NCBI GenBank assembly: GCA_905479575.1
Contig: CAJQNB010000020.1
Coordinates: 1-64,000 of the forward strand
Length of the DNA stretch: 64,000 nucleotides
Source of the DNA: an uncultured Pseudophaeobacter sp.
GTDB taxonomy: Bacteria > Pseudomonadota > Alphaproteobacteria > Rhodobacterales > Rhodobacteraceae
Direction of reading: 5' to 3'
The translations under genes were made by a program, and so were the position numbers. This document shows, piece by piece, positions 53,749 through 64,000 of this stretch. The notes beneath the pieces were generated by a model, which saw nothing but the letters and a program-made list of their open reading frames with translations, had not been told where the DNA came from and made no database searches. The first letter of the stretch is position 1, and each line of letters begins with the position of its first letter.

Positions 53749-54773
53749 GCGGGGTCACCAACGGCGAGAATTTCAATCTGGTTAAAACCCTGAGCCTGTA
53801 GCGCGCGCCCCGTGCGCCATGCCCGGACGCCGGATCGGCAACACAGAACCGTTGGCAGCCTGGGCTCAAGCCTGGCAGGGGCCGGGGCCGCGGCGATGCT
53901 ATTTGCAGCAATCAGGTCATCGGGCAGGCAGCGCCGCGCCCCGCTGACAGCAGGCTGGGGCGCTTCTTCAACGGGTCGCAGATCTATCACTTGGGCCTGC
54001 GCCGGGATCAGCTCGGGGCTGGTGAACCGCAGGGGATCTGCGGGTTCGCAGGCAGAGCTAAAGTCAAAACTGCTCAGGGTCAGATCCGCCATGTCTATCT
54101 GCATCACCCGGCCCAGCGGCGCGGGGCTGTGGCCCAGCAGGGTCTTAAGCGCCATCTGTGCCTGCAGCGCGCCAATGGCGCCCACCACCGGTCCCATCAC
54201 CCCGGCACTGGCGCAGCTGGCGGCACTTTCTGGCAGCTCTGGAAACAGGGCGCGCAGCGAGGGCGCCGCGCCACAAAAGCCACCGACATAGCCCCGTTGC
54301 GCCAGCACCGAGGCCGAGATCAGCGGCAATCCCCGCGCCAGACAGGCATCCGACAGGATATAGGAAGTGGCAAAACTATCCGCCGCATCCACCACCAGAT
54401 CCACCGCGCCCAGATCCCCGTCGCCCAGATCCCTGTCGCCCAGATACCGCGCCACATTTGCCGCGCTCAGAGCCTCTGCGAGGGGGTGCACTGTCAGGCC
54501 TGGGTTTCTGGCCATCAGATGCGCCTGCGCCGCGCGGACTTTGGGCTGGCCGATATCGGCCATGGTAAACAGCACCTGACGGTGCAGATTGCTCGCCTCC
54601 ACCCGGTCTGGATCCAGCAGGGTGAGCTGCCCGACACCGGCACCGGCAAGATACTGCAACACCGGCGCGCCCAGCCCGCCAACGCCCACCACTAGCACAT
54701 GGGCGCGGGCCAGTCGTGCCTGGCCCACAGCGCCGACCTCGGGCAGGGTCATCTGTCGGGCGTAGCGCGACAT
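53745..54773 (-). CDS. thiF: ThiF/MoeB-type adenylyltransferase with C-terminal rhodanese-like domain
   Basis: Activates the C-terminus of ThiS by adenylation for sulphur transfer. 342 residues. The nucleotide-binding region is VLVVGVGGLGAPVLQYLAGA, followed by LLDPDRVEASNLHRQVLFT and VVDAADSFATSYILSDACL. The C-terminal domain resembles a rhodanese (VIDLRPVEEA, then VLCCRSGVRAWRTGRAL with a candidate catalytic Cys). A run of LGDRDLGDGDL comes from a short tandem repeat. The ATG at 54773 overlaps the thiE stop (TGATG); the upstream frame is out-of-frame thiE. No separate thiI is in the operon, so the fused domain may supply sulphur. Confidence 0.9.
   Translation of the reverse strand: MSRYARQMTLPEVGAVGQARLARAHVLVVGVGGLGAPVLQYLAGAGVGQLTLLDPDRVEASNLHRQVLFTMADIGQPKVRAAQAHLMARNPGLTVHPLAEALSAANVARYLGDRDLGDGDLGAVDLVVDAADSFATSYILSDACLARGLPLISASVLAQRGYVGGFCGAAPSLRALFPELPESAASCASAGVMGPVVGAIGALQAQMALKTLLGHSPAPLGRVMQIDMADLTLSSFDFSSACEPADPLRFTSPELIPAQAQVIDLRPVEEAPQPAVSGARRCLPDDLIAANSIAAAPAPARLEPRLPTVLCCRSGVRAWRTGRALQAQGFNQIEILAVGDPA
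54408..54446. repeat. 15-bp tandem repeat within thiF
   Basis: GCCCAGATCCCCGTC, GCCCAGATCCCTGTC and a partial third unit GCCCAGATA follow each other. On the coding strand this gives the LGD repeats in a loop of ThiF. Confidence 0.85.
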
Positions 54774-55381
54774 CAGGCGCAGGCCTCGGCCCATTGGCGG
54801 CAGCGCGCCTCGGGGTCCGGTGCCTGTTGAATATCGGTCACCACGGCGGCGCTATCTGCGCCGGCGGCAAAAACACCGGGCAGGCGCTCGGGCGTTAGGC
54901 CGCCGATGGCCACCAGCGGGGTTTGCCCCGCGATCTGTTTCCAGCGGCTGACGCGGTCCAGCCCCTGCGGCCCCCATTTCATTTTCTTCAACAGGGTCGG
55001 ATAGACCGGCCCCAGCGCCACATAGGCGGGATCATGGCGCAGCGCCCGCTCCAGTTCTGCTTCGTCATGGGTCGACAGCCCATAGCGCACCCCGGCGCGG
55101 TTGAGCGCGGCAAAATCGGCGGTTTCCATGTCCTCCTGACCCAGGTGCACAAAGCTGCAGTTTAGATCCAGCGCGATCTGCCAGTGATCATTGACCACCA
55201 ATTGCGCGCCATGCACGGCGCAGAAATCACGGGCGCGGGCGATCTGGCGGCGCAGCTCAGCCTCGGAGGCGTCCTTGATCCGCAGCTGCACCAATCTGGC
55301 CCCCTGGGGCACCAGCAATTCCAGCCGGCCCACGTGGCCGACGATGAGATAAAACCGTTCCATTGCCTGATCGTCCTTCAT
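54773..55381 (-). CDS. thiE: Thiamine-phosphate synthase
   Basis: Joins HMP-PP with thiazole phosphate to make thiamine phosphate. 202 residues from [20 protein letters not shown]. The TIM-barrel segments [44 protein letters not shown] and [17 protein letters not shown] fit Thi[21 protein letters not shown] is the phosphate-binding end. The start at 55381 overlaps thiG (ATGA); the long open frame upstream is thiG read in another frame. Confidence 0.93.
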   Translation of the reverse strand: MKDDQAMERFYLIVGHVGRLELLVPQGARLVQLRIKDASEAELRRQIARARDFCAVHGAQLVVNDHWQIALDLNCSFVHLGQEDMETADFAALNRAGVRYGLSTHDEAELERALRHDPAYVALGPVYPTLLKKMKWGPQGLDRVSRWKQIAGQTPLVAIGGLTPERLPGVFAAGADSAAVVTDIQQAPDPEARCRQWAEACA

Positions 55382-56145
55382 GTCAGCTCTGCCAGTCCCA
55401 AAACCGGGGTCGAGGGCACCGCCATGTCGCGGCGCGGCATGGGCTCGGCCTGATATCCGGCCTGACCGGCCGCCACGGCCTGGGCCATGGCGCGGGCCAT
55501 TCCGACCGGGTCCCCGGCCTTGGCCACCGCCGTGTTCAGCAGCACCGCATCCAGCCCCAGCTCCATCGCCGCCGCCGCATCCGAGGGGCGGCCAATGCCG
55601 GCATCCACCACCAAGGGCGTGTCCGGGAAATGCGCCCGCATGGCCCGAAGCCCATCGGGATTGCGCAGCCCCTGGCCAGATCCAATCGGCGCCCCCCAGG
55701 GCATCAGGACCTCGCAACCGGCCTGCAGCAGGTGCTCGCCCACCACCAGGTCTTCGGTGGTGTAGGGAAAGACCTTAAAGCCATCGTCGCTAAGGATCCT
55801 TGCGGCCTCCACCAGGCCAAAGACATCCGGTTGCAGGCTGTCGGCATGGCCAATGACCTCGAGCTTGATCCAGTCGGTGTCAAAGATCTCGCGCGCCATC
55901 TGAGCGGTGGTCACCGCCTCCTGCACGCTGTGACAGCCGGCGGTATTGGGCAGGATACGGGCGCCGGTCTGGCGCAGCATCTGCCAGAACCCGGTGCCGG
56001 CGCCATCGCTGGTTTCGCGGCGCAGGGACAGGGTGATGACCTCGCAACCGCTGGCGGCAATGGCCTCACAGAGCACCTTGGGGGAGGGGTATTGCGCGGT
56101 GCCCAGAAACAGCCGAGAGCTGAGCGTGGTGCCGTAAAACTGCAT
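55378..56145 (-). CDS. thiG: Thiazole synthase
   Basis: Builds the thiazole phosphate from deoxyxylulose-5-phosphate, ThiS-thiocarboxylate and dehydroglycine. 255 residues. [20 protein letters not shown] is the N-terminal strand region, and [16 protein letters not shown] holds the catalytic Lys (IKLEV). [18 protein letters not shown] and [20 protein letters not shown] are the phosphate-binding loops. It starts three bases after thiS. Confidence 0.96.
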   Translation of the reverse strand: MQFYGTTLSSRLFLGTAQYPSPKVLCEAIAASGCEVITLSLRRETSDGAGTGFWQMLRQTGARILPNTAGCHSVQEAVTTAQMAREIFDTDWIKLEVIGHADSLQPDVFGLVEAARILSDDGFKVFPYTTEDLVVGEHLLQAGCEVLMPWGAPIGSGQGLRNPDGLRAMRAHFPDTPLVVDAGIGRPSDAAAAMELGLDAVLLNTAVAKAGDPVGMARAMAQAVAAGQAGYQAEPMPRRDMAVPSTPVLGLAELT

Positions 56146-56148
56146 GGC

Positions 56149-56342
56149 TCAGCCTCCCTGCATCGGCGCCAGGACTTCGATCCGGTCGCCTTCAGTTAAC
56201 GGGGTGTCAACACGTTTCGCACGCGAAACAAAGCTGCCGTTCAGGGCGGTGGCCAGCGCCGGGCTGGTCAGGCCCAGCTCGTGCAGGGCGGCGCCCAGCG
56301 TGGTGGCAGAGATGTCATGCGGTTTGGCGTTTACGGTAATGT

Positions 56343-56346
<4 letters not shown>
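56149..56346 (-). CDS. thiS: Sulphur carrier protein ThiS
   Basis: A 65-residue ubiquitin-fold protein, MNITVNAKPHDISATTLGAA through GDRIEVLAPMQGG. The C-terminal Gly-Gly is the site of adenylation by ThiF and thiocarboxylate formation. The ATG overlaps the thiO stop (ATGA). Confidence 0.95.
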
Positions 56347-59370
<3,024 letters not shown>

Positions 59371-59416
59371 GAGTTAAGACCTAGGGGAGGCGATGGGTTG
59401 CCGTCAACATGAATTT

Positions 59417-59426
59417 TGATAGATAA
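59417..59426. promoter_or_regulatory. Possible second BioR box
   Basis: TGATAGATAA (reverse TTATCTATCA) differs at one position from the alphaproteobacterial BioR box TTATCTATAA. It lies between the thi riboswitch and the better BioR box. Confidence 0.55.
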
Positions 59427-59513
59427 AAATAATTCAATAATAACAGCTCTATATTCCTATGTTTTGCAGGTAATGCCGCGCTGCAACATATTTTCTTTGC
59501 GCTCTAGCGATTA

Positions 59514-59523
59514 TTATCTATAA
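59514..59523. promoter_or_regulatory. BioR operator before bioB
   Basis: TTATCTATAA is an exact match to the palindromic operator TTATMKATAA of the GntR-family biotin repressor BioR in alphaproteobacteria. It sits 58 bp before the bioB ATG in an AT-rich promoter stretch (59400-59530). bioR itself is not in the window. Confidence 0.82.
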
Positions 59524-59580
59524 AAATACAGCGCGCCTCAGGGCCGCTCAAACGCAACACTGTGACCCTCAGGAGAGCCC

Positions 59581-60621
59581 ATGCTGGACGCTGCCCCTAT
59601 TCGAAACGACTGGACCCGCGCCGAGGCGGAAGAGATCTACAACAAGCCCTTCATGGATCTGTTGTTTGAGGCGCAGTCGGTGCACCGTCAGCACTATGAT
59701 CCCAATCAGGTGCAGAAATCCAAACTGCTGAGCATCAAAACCGGCGGCTGCGCCGAGGATTGCGCCTATTGTTCGCAGTCGGCCCGCAACGGCGCCAAGC
59801 TGTCGGCCAGCAAGCTGATCGAGGTGGAACGGGTTCTGGCCGAGGCGCGCAAGGCCAAGGCAGGCGGCGCCACGCGCTATTGCATGGGGGCGGCCTGGCG
59901 TTCGCCCAAGGATCGCGACATGGCCGCGCTTGAGGCGATGATCGAGGGGGTCAAGGATCTGGGGATGGAAACCTGCATGACCCTGGGCATGCTGGATGAC
60001 AGTCAGGTCTTTCGCCTGCGCGACGCAGGTCTGGACTATTACAACCACAATATCGACACCTCGGAACGCTACTATTCCGAGATCATCACCACCCGCACCT
60101 TTGCCGACCGGATCGACACCCTGAACCGGGTGCGCGAGGCGGGCATGAAGGTCTGCGCCGGTGGCATTGTTGGCATGGGCGAGCAACAGATGGACCGTAT
60201 CGACATGATCCTGGCACTGGCCACGCTGGAGGAACACCCGGATTCGGTGCCGGTCAACATGCTGATCCCGATGCCAGACACGCCGCTGGCCGATGTGGCC
60301 AAGCTGGACCCGATTGAGTTTGTCCGCACCATCGCCCTGGCCCGGATCCTGATGCCAAAATCCCACGTGCGCCTCTCCGCCGGGCGCAGTGACATGTCGG
60401 ATGAGCTGCAGGCCATGTGTTTCTTTGCCGGGGCCAATTCGATCTTTGTGGGCGACACCCTGCTGACCGCTGACAACCCCGAAGAGGACAAAGACCAGAT
60501 GCTGTTTGATCGTCTGGGCATCACCGCCATGGGCGTGGGTTGCGACGGCAGCCATAGCGAAAACCAGAGCAAAACATGCGCGGTCAGCGCCGCCGAAAAT
60601 GGCGAAGTGGTCTCGGCATGA
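59581..60621 (+). CDS. bioB: Biotin synthase
   Basis: Radical-SAM enzyme that inserts sulphur into dethiobiotin. 346 residues. The Cx3Cx2C cluster motif is [15 protein letters not shown], followed by [15 protein letters not shown]. The second-cluster region is [31 protein letters not shown] and [26 protein letters not shown] complete the family features. CAGGAG lies before the ATG. First gene of bioBFDA. Confidence 0.97.
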   Translation: MLDAAPIRNDWTRAEAEEIYNKPFMDLLFEAQSVHRQHYDPNQVQKSKLLSIKTGGCAEDCAYCSQSARNGAKLSASKLIEVERVLAEARKAKAGGATRYCMGAAWRSPKDRDMAALEAMIEGVKDLGMETCMTLGMLDDSQVFRLRDAGLDYYNHNIDTSERYYSEIITTRTFADRIDTLNRVREAGMKVCAGGIVGMGEQQMDRIDMILALATLEEHPDSVPVNMLIPMPDTPLADVAKLDPIEFVRTIALARILMPKSHVRLSAGRSDMSDELQAMCFFAGANSIFVGDTLLTADNPEEDKDQMLFDRLGITAMGVGCDGSHSENQSKTCAVSAAENGEVVSA

Positions 60622-61787
60622 GCCAGGGTTTTCCGCGACATGCCGCCGGGCTGCAGGAGCTGCGCGACCAGGGGCGGTTTCGCCGCCTGGTCCCCCGCGC
60701 CGGGCATGACTTTTCCTCCAACGACTACCTTGGGCTGGCACAAAGCCAGACCCTAAAAACAGCGGCGCTGGAGGCTTTGGAGCGGGGGGTGCCGGTTGGC
60801 GCCGGTGGCTCGCGGCTGTTGCGCGGCAATGCTGATGAGCACGCCCTGCTCGAGGCCGAGGCGGCGGCGTTTTTTGGCAGTGAGGCGGCGCTGTTCATGG
60901 GCGGCGGTTTTAATGCCAATCAGGCGATTTTTTCCACCCTGCCGCAGCGCGGCGACCTGGTGCTGTATGATGCGCTGATCCATGCCAGCACCCATGATGG
61001 CATGCGGCTGGGGCGCGCGGAGACGCGCAAATTCAGCCACAATGACCCTAGCGATGCGGCGGCGCAGATCGCCCAGTGGCGCGCGGCAGGTGGCGCCGGT
61101 CAGGTCTGGATCGCCATCGAGTCGGTCTATTCCATGGAGGGCACTCTGGCACCGCTGGCGGAATTTGCCGCTTTGGCCACGCGCGAGGCGGCGGTTCTGG
61201 TGGTGGATGAGGCCCATGCAACCGGGCTGTTTGGCGATCTGGGGCGCGGGCTGGCGCATGACTATGCCCAGAACCCTGCTGTGCTGACACTGCACACCTG
61301 CGGCAAGGGCCTGGGCGTTTCCGGTGCCTTGATCTGCGGCGCCCAGGTGCTGATTGATTTCCTGATCAATCGTGGGCGCGGCTTTATCTTTGCCACCGCG
61401 CCTTCGCCGCTGAATGCAGCCCTGGTGCGGGTGGCGCTGCGTGATCTGGCGCAGAACCCTGAGCGGCGCAACCGGGCCTGGGACCATATCACCCATGCCC
61501 ACAGCGAGGCGGCGCGGCTCTGCGGCATCACCGGTTTTCAAAGCCAGATCCTGCCGGTGGTGATTGGCGATGACAGGCGGACCATGGCGCTGGCCGAGCG
61601 CTTGCAGGGGCAGGGCTTTGACGTGCGTGGCATTCGCCCGCCGACAGTGCCCAAGGGCACTTCGCGGCTGCGGATCTCGCTGACCGGCACCCTGACCAAA
61701 GGCATTATCACCGAGCTATTCGAAAGACTGGCGCCAGAGCTTGCGCGTTTGCAGCAACAGCCAGCGGGTCTGGAGCAGGTGGCATGA
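60618..61787 (+). CDS. bioF: 8-amino-7-oxononanoate synthase
   Basis: PLP enzyme that condenses pimeloyl thioester with alanine. 389 residues. [16 protein letters not shown] is the N-terminal substrate segment, [20 protein letters not shown] the active-site loop, and [20 protein letters not shown] the PLP Asp region. [16 protein letters not shown] contains the Schiff-base Lys (the usual G-K-x-G context). The ATG overlaps the bioB stop (ATGA). Confidence 0.95.
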   Translation: MSQGFPRHAAGLQELRDQGRFRRLVPRAGHDFSSNDYLGLAQSQTLKTAALEALERGVPVGAGGSRLLRGNADEHALLEAEAAAFFGSEAALFMGGGFNANQAIFSTLPQRGDLVLYDALIHASTHDGMRLGRAETRKFSHNDPSDAAAQIAQWRAAGGAGQVWIAIESVYSMEGTLAPLAEFAALATREAAVLVVDEAHATGLFGDLGRGLAHDYAQNPAVLTLHTCGKGLGVSGALICGAQVLIDFLINRGRGFIFATAPSPLNAALVRVALRDLAQNPERRNRAWDHITHAHSEAARLCGITGFQSQILPVVIGDDRRTMALAERLQGQGFDVRGIRPPTVPKGTSRLRISLTGTLTKGIITELFERLAPELARLQQQPAGLEQVA

Positions 61788-62461
61788 GCGCTGTGAACCA
61801 GACACTGGTGGTGACCGGAACGGACACTGGCATTGGCAAAACTGTTTTCTCCGCCGGCTTGGTTCAGGCGCTGCAGGCCAGTTATTGGAAACCGGTGCAG
61901 TCGGGCCTGGAAGAGGAAACCGACAGCGAGTTCGTCGCGCGCCTGTCTGCTGGCACAGTCCTGGCTGAGGGCTATCGCCTGCAACTGCCCGCCTCGCCGC
62001 ATCTGTCAGCTGAGGCCGAAGGGGTTGAGATCGACCCGGCTCACCTGGCGCTGCCGCAGCTGGATGGCCCGCTGGTGGTCGAGGGCGCGGGCGGGGTGAT
62101 GGTGCCGCTGAACCGCGATTTGCTTTATCTGGATCTCTTTGCCCGCTGGCGCGCGCCGGTGATCCTGTGCGCGCGCACGCAATTGGGCACCATCAATCAC
62201 ACGCTCCTGTCGCTCAAGGCGCTGCGGGACGCGGGTTGCACCGTGATTGGGGTGGCTTTCATTGGCGATGCCGAACCGGAGGTGGAGGAGAGCATCGTCC
62301 AATTTGGCGCGGTGGCTCATCTGGGGCGGCTGCCGATGATCACGGATCTGGGGGCACAGCCGGATCTGGGGGCACAGCCCTCGGTCTTGGCCGAGACCTT
62401 TGCCAGGCACATCAAACTGGACCTGATCCGCGCGGCCCTGACCGGAGGAGAACTGCCATGA
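61784..62461 (+). CDS. bioD: Dethiobiotin synthetase
   Basis: ATP-dependent ring closure of DAPA to dethiobiotin. 225 residues. The P-loop is [19 protein letters not shown], the substrate Lys/Thr region [19 protein letters not shown], and [15 protein letters not shown] the Mg-binding loop. A perfect 18-bp tandem repeat near the C-terminus (62343-62378) duplicates DLGAQP. ATGA overlap with both bioF and bioA. Confidence 0.94.
   Translation: MSAVNQTLVVTGTDTGIGKTVFSAGLVQALQASYWKPVQSGLEEETDSEFVARLSAGTVLAEGYRLQLPASPHLSAEAEGVEIDPAHLALPQLDGPLVVEGAGGVMVPLNRDLLYLDLFARWRAPVILCARTQLGTINHTLLSLKALRDAGCTVIGVAFIGDAEPEVEESIVQFGAVAHLGRLPMITDLGAQPDLGAQPSVLAETFARHIKLDLIRAALTGGELP
62343..62378. repeat. Perfect 18-bp tandem duplication within bioD
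   Basis: CGGATCTGGGGGCACAGC occurs twice without a gap (62343-62360 and 62361-62378). Frame is preserved; the peptide DLGAQP is repeated in the C-terminal region of BioD. Confidence 0.92.
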
Positions 62462-63756
62462 GTACTGCTGAGCTGAGCCAGCTGGAGTTTGACCAGCAGC
62501 ATCTGTGGCACCCCTATACCAATGTTGCCAAACCCGGTCCCACCTTTGTGGTGAAAGAGGGTGAGGGGGTGCATATCACCCTGGAGGATGGCACCCGGCT
62601 GATTGACGCCATGTCGTCCTGGTGGTGCATGATGCATGGTCACCGCCACCCGGCGATCACCTCCGCGATCCATGAACAGCTGGACCGGTTGCCCCATGTG
62701 ATGTTTGGCGGGCTGACCCATGATCCGGCCATCGACCTGGGCCGCAAGCTGCTGCAGATCACCCCAGACAGCCTGACCCGGATCTTTTATTGCGACTCTG
62801 GATCCGTCTCGGTTGAGGTGGCAATGAAAATGGCGGTGCAATACCAGCACGCTCAGGGGTTTGAGGGCCGCAGTCAGTTCGCCACGGTGCGCTCGGGCTA
62901 TCACGGCGACACCTGGAAAGCGATGAGCGTCTGTGACCCGGACACCGGCATGCACCATCTGTTTCAGGGCGCGCTGAGCGTGCAGCATTTTGTGGCCCGC
63001 CCGCCCATCACCCTGGGTCAGGACTGGGTGGAAGACCCGGCGCGAAACGGCATCGCCGCACTGCGCCAACTGCTGGAGGCCGGGGCGGACAAGATTGCCG
63101 GGTTTATCCTGGAACCCGTGGTGCAGGGCACTGGGGGGATGTATTTCTACCATCCTGAGTACCTCAATCAGGCGCGCAGCCTTTGTGATGAGCTGGGCAT
63201 CCTGCTGATCTTTGATGAGATTGCCACCGGGTTTGGCCGCACCGGCGAGATGTTTGCCACCGATTTCTGCGCGGTGGAGCCGGATATCATCTGCCTTGGC
63301 AAGGGGCTGACAGGGGGCCATATCTCTTTTGCCTGCACCATGACCAATGACCGGGTGGCGCTGGGCATTGGCGGTGGCTCGCCTGGTATCTTTATGCATG
63401 GGCCGACCTATATGGCCAACCCGTTGGCCTGCGCTGCGGCAAAGGCGGCGTTGGATGTGTTGACGGGGCAGGACTGGCGCGCCCGGGTGGCCGCGATCTC
63501 TGACCAGCTGACACAAGAGCTGGAACCCGCCCGCGCCCTGCCAAAGGTGCGCGATGTGCGGGTGCTGGGGGCCATTGGTGTGATCGAGATGGCTCATGTG
63601 GTCTCGGCGGATGCGGCCCATGGGCTGGCCCATGAGATGGGGGTTTTCCTGCGCCCCTTTGGCAAGAATATCTATACCATGCCGCCCTTTGTGACCACGC
63701 CCGAGCAGCTGAGCCAGATCACCGCAGGGATGCTGCACCTGGCGCGGCAGCTGTGA
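62458..63756 (+). CDS. bioA: Adenosylmethionine-8-amino-7-oxononanoate aminotransferase
   Basis: Class III aminotransferase that makes DAPA from KAPA with S-adenosylmethionine as amino donor. 432 residues. [17 protein letters not shown] is the BioA start. [39 protein letters not shown] and [16 protein letters not shown] are the substrate and PLP segments. [17 protein letters not shown] and [18 protein letters not shown] contain the PLP Asp and Lys. The ATG at 62458 overlaps bioD (ATGA). After its stop, 63757-64000 shows no gene. Confidence 0.96.
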   Translation: MSTAELSQLEFDQQHLWHPYTNVAKPGPTFVVKEGEGVHITLEDGTRLIDAMSSWWCMMHGHRHPAITSAIHEQLDRLPHVMFGGLTHDPAIDLGRKLLQITPDSLTRIFYCDSGSVSVEVAMKMAVQYQHAQGFEGRSQFATVRSGYHGDTWKAMSVCDPDTGMHHLFQGALSVQHFVARPPITLGQDWVEDPARNGIAALRQLLEAGADKIAGFILEPVVQGTGGMYFYHPEYLNQARSLCDELGILLIFDEIATGFGRTGEMFATDFCAVEPDIICLGKGLTGGHISFACTMTNDRVALGIGGGSPGIFMHGPTYMANPLACAAAKAALDVLTGQDWRARVAAISDQLTQELEPARALPKVRDVRVLGAIGVIEMAHVVSADAAHGLAHEMGVFLRPFGKNIYTMPPFVTTPEQLSQITAGMLHLARQL

Positions 63757-64000
63757 GACAGTAAGCGGTGGTGAGGTTTTAGCACCGCCGCGAGTCGCGC
63801 AGGGGCAAGACAGCTTGGGGAATCATGTGTCACGCTGCGCCATAAAATGGCTTTTTCATTTCGAAACTTGAATGGCGGATCAAGGTTTTACCCGAAATGT
63901 GCCGCAAAACCTCGACAAATGGTCGTAAAGCGTTCAAATACTTGTGGCATACCCGGTCACACTTGGGCCAAGACTGGCGGCTGTGACTGGCAGCTGTACC

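Noticed and set aside
63765-63788. Terminator hairpin after bioA (GCGGTG/CACCGC)
   Set aside because: Only a 6-bp stem with a 12-base loop and no T-run after it; too weak to list.

Overview
The window looks like chromosome from a marine alphaproteobacterium of the Roseobacter group (Rhodobacteraceae, Ruegeria/Phaeobacter-like). The signs are high GC content, ATGA-coupled operons, an imuA-imuB-dnaE2 mutasome with the alphaproteobacterial SOS box GTTC-N7-GTTC, the ureDAxBCEFG and urtABCDE arrangement, many ABC uptake systems, and BioR-type boxes before the biotin operon. No rRNA, tRNA, CRISPR array, phage or intact insertion sequence was seen.

Layout. 1-5.6 kb: SOS mutagenesis cassette imuA, imuB, dnaE2 (+). 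5.7-8.2 kb: an AHL synthase (luxI) without an adjacent luxR, downstream of a membrane hybrid histidine kinase (-). 8.2-9.2 kb: gene-poor. 9.2-9.8 kb: glutathione S-transferase. 9.9-15.1 kb: complete urease operon (-), with an extra 58-residue membrane protein gene between ureA and ureB. 15.5-21.5 kb: divergent urea ABC transporter urtABCDE (+). 21.8-28.5 kb: peptide/nickel-class ABC transporter with a HypT-like LysR regulator. 28.6-34.8 kb: a LysR regulator divergent from ugpBAEC plus a glycerophosphodiesterase, for glycerol-3-phosphate and glycerophosphodiester uptake. 34.9-39.6 kb: TetR regulator divergent from an uncharacterised operon of flavin monooxygenase, BASS-family transporter, epimerase/3beta-HSD-like enzyme and SDR.

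39.7-42.5 kb: a decayed nonribosomal peptide synthetase locus. Fragments of an acyl-activating domain, a condensation domain, an adenylation domain, a thioesterase and a TPR-like protein lie in order but are riddled with frameshifts and internal deletions. 42.5-50.2 kb: glucose/mannose-type ABC operon with glucokinase (gtsABC, ATPase, glk; -), divergent from an OmpR-type response regulator and histidine kinase. Two palindromes sharing a CCACTG half-site lie between them. 50.4-53.0 kb: a CHASE-PAS hybrid histidine kinase. 53.0-59.1 kb: thiamine operon thiC-thiO-thiS-thiG-thiE-thiF-thiD (-) with a TPP riboswitch. 59.6-63.8 kb: biotin operon bioB-bioF-bioD-bioA (+) with two BioR boxes. 63.76-64.0 kb: no gene seen.

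Most of the window is nutrient acquisition (urea, peptides, glycerophosphodiesters, sugars), vitamin synthesis and signalling. The most unusual items are the NRPS fossil, the solo luxI with its palindrome, the coupled 58-residue urease-operon protein, the monooxygenase/transporter operon, the paired sugar-operon palindromes, hairpins after all four substrate-binding-protein genes, and many short tandem duplications with a period that is a multiple of three. All calls come from reading the sequence; no database or structure search was run.
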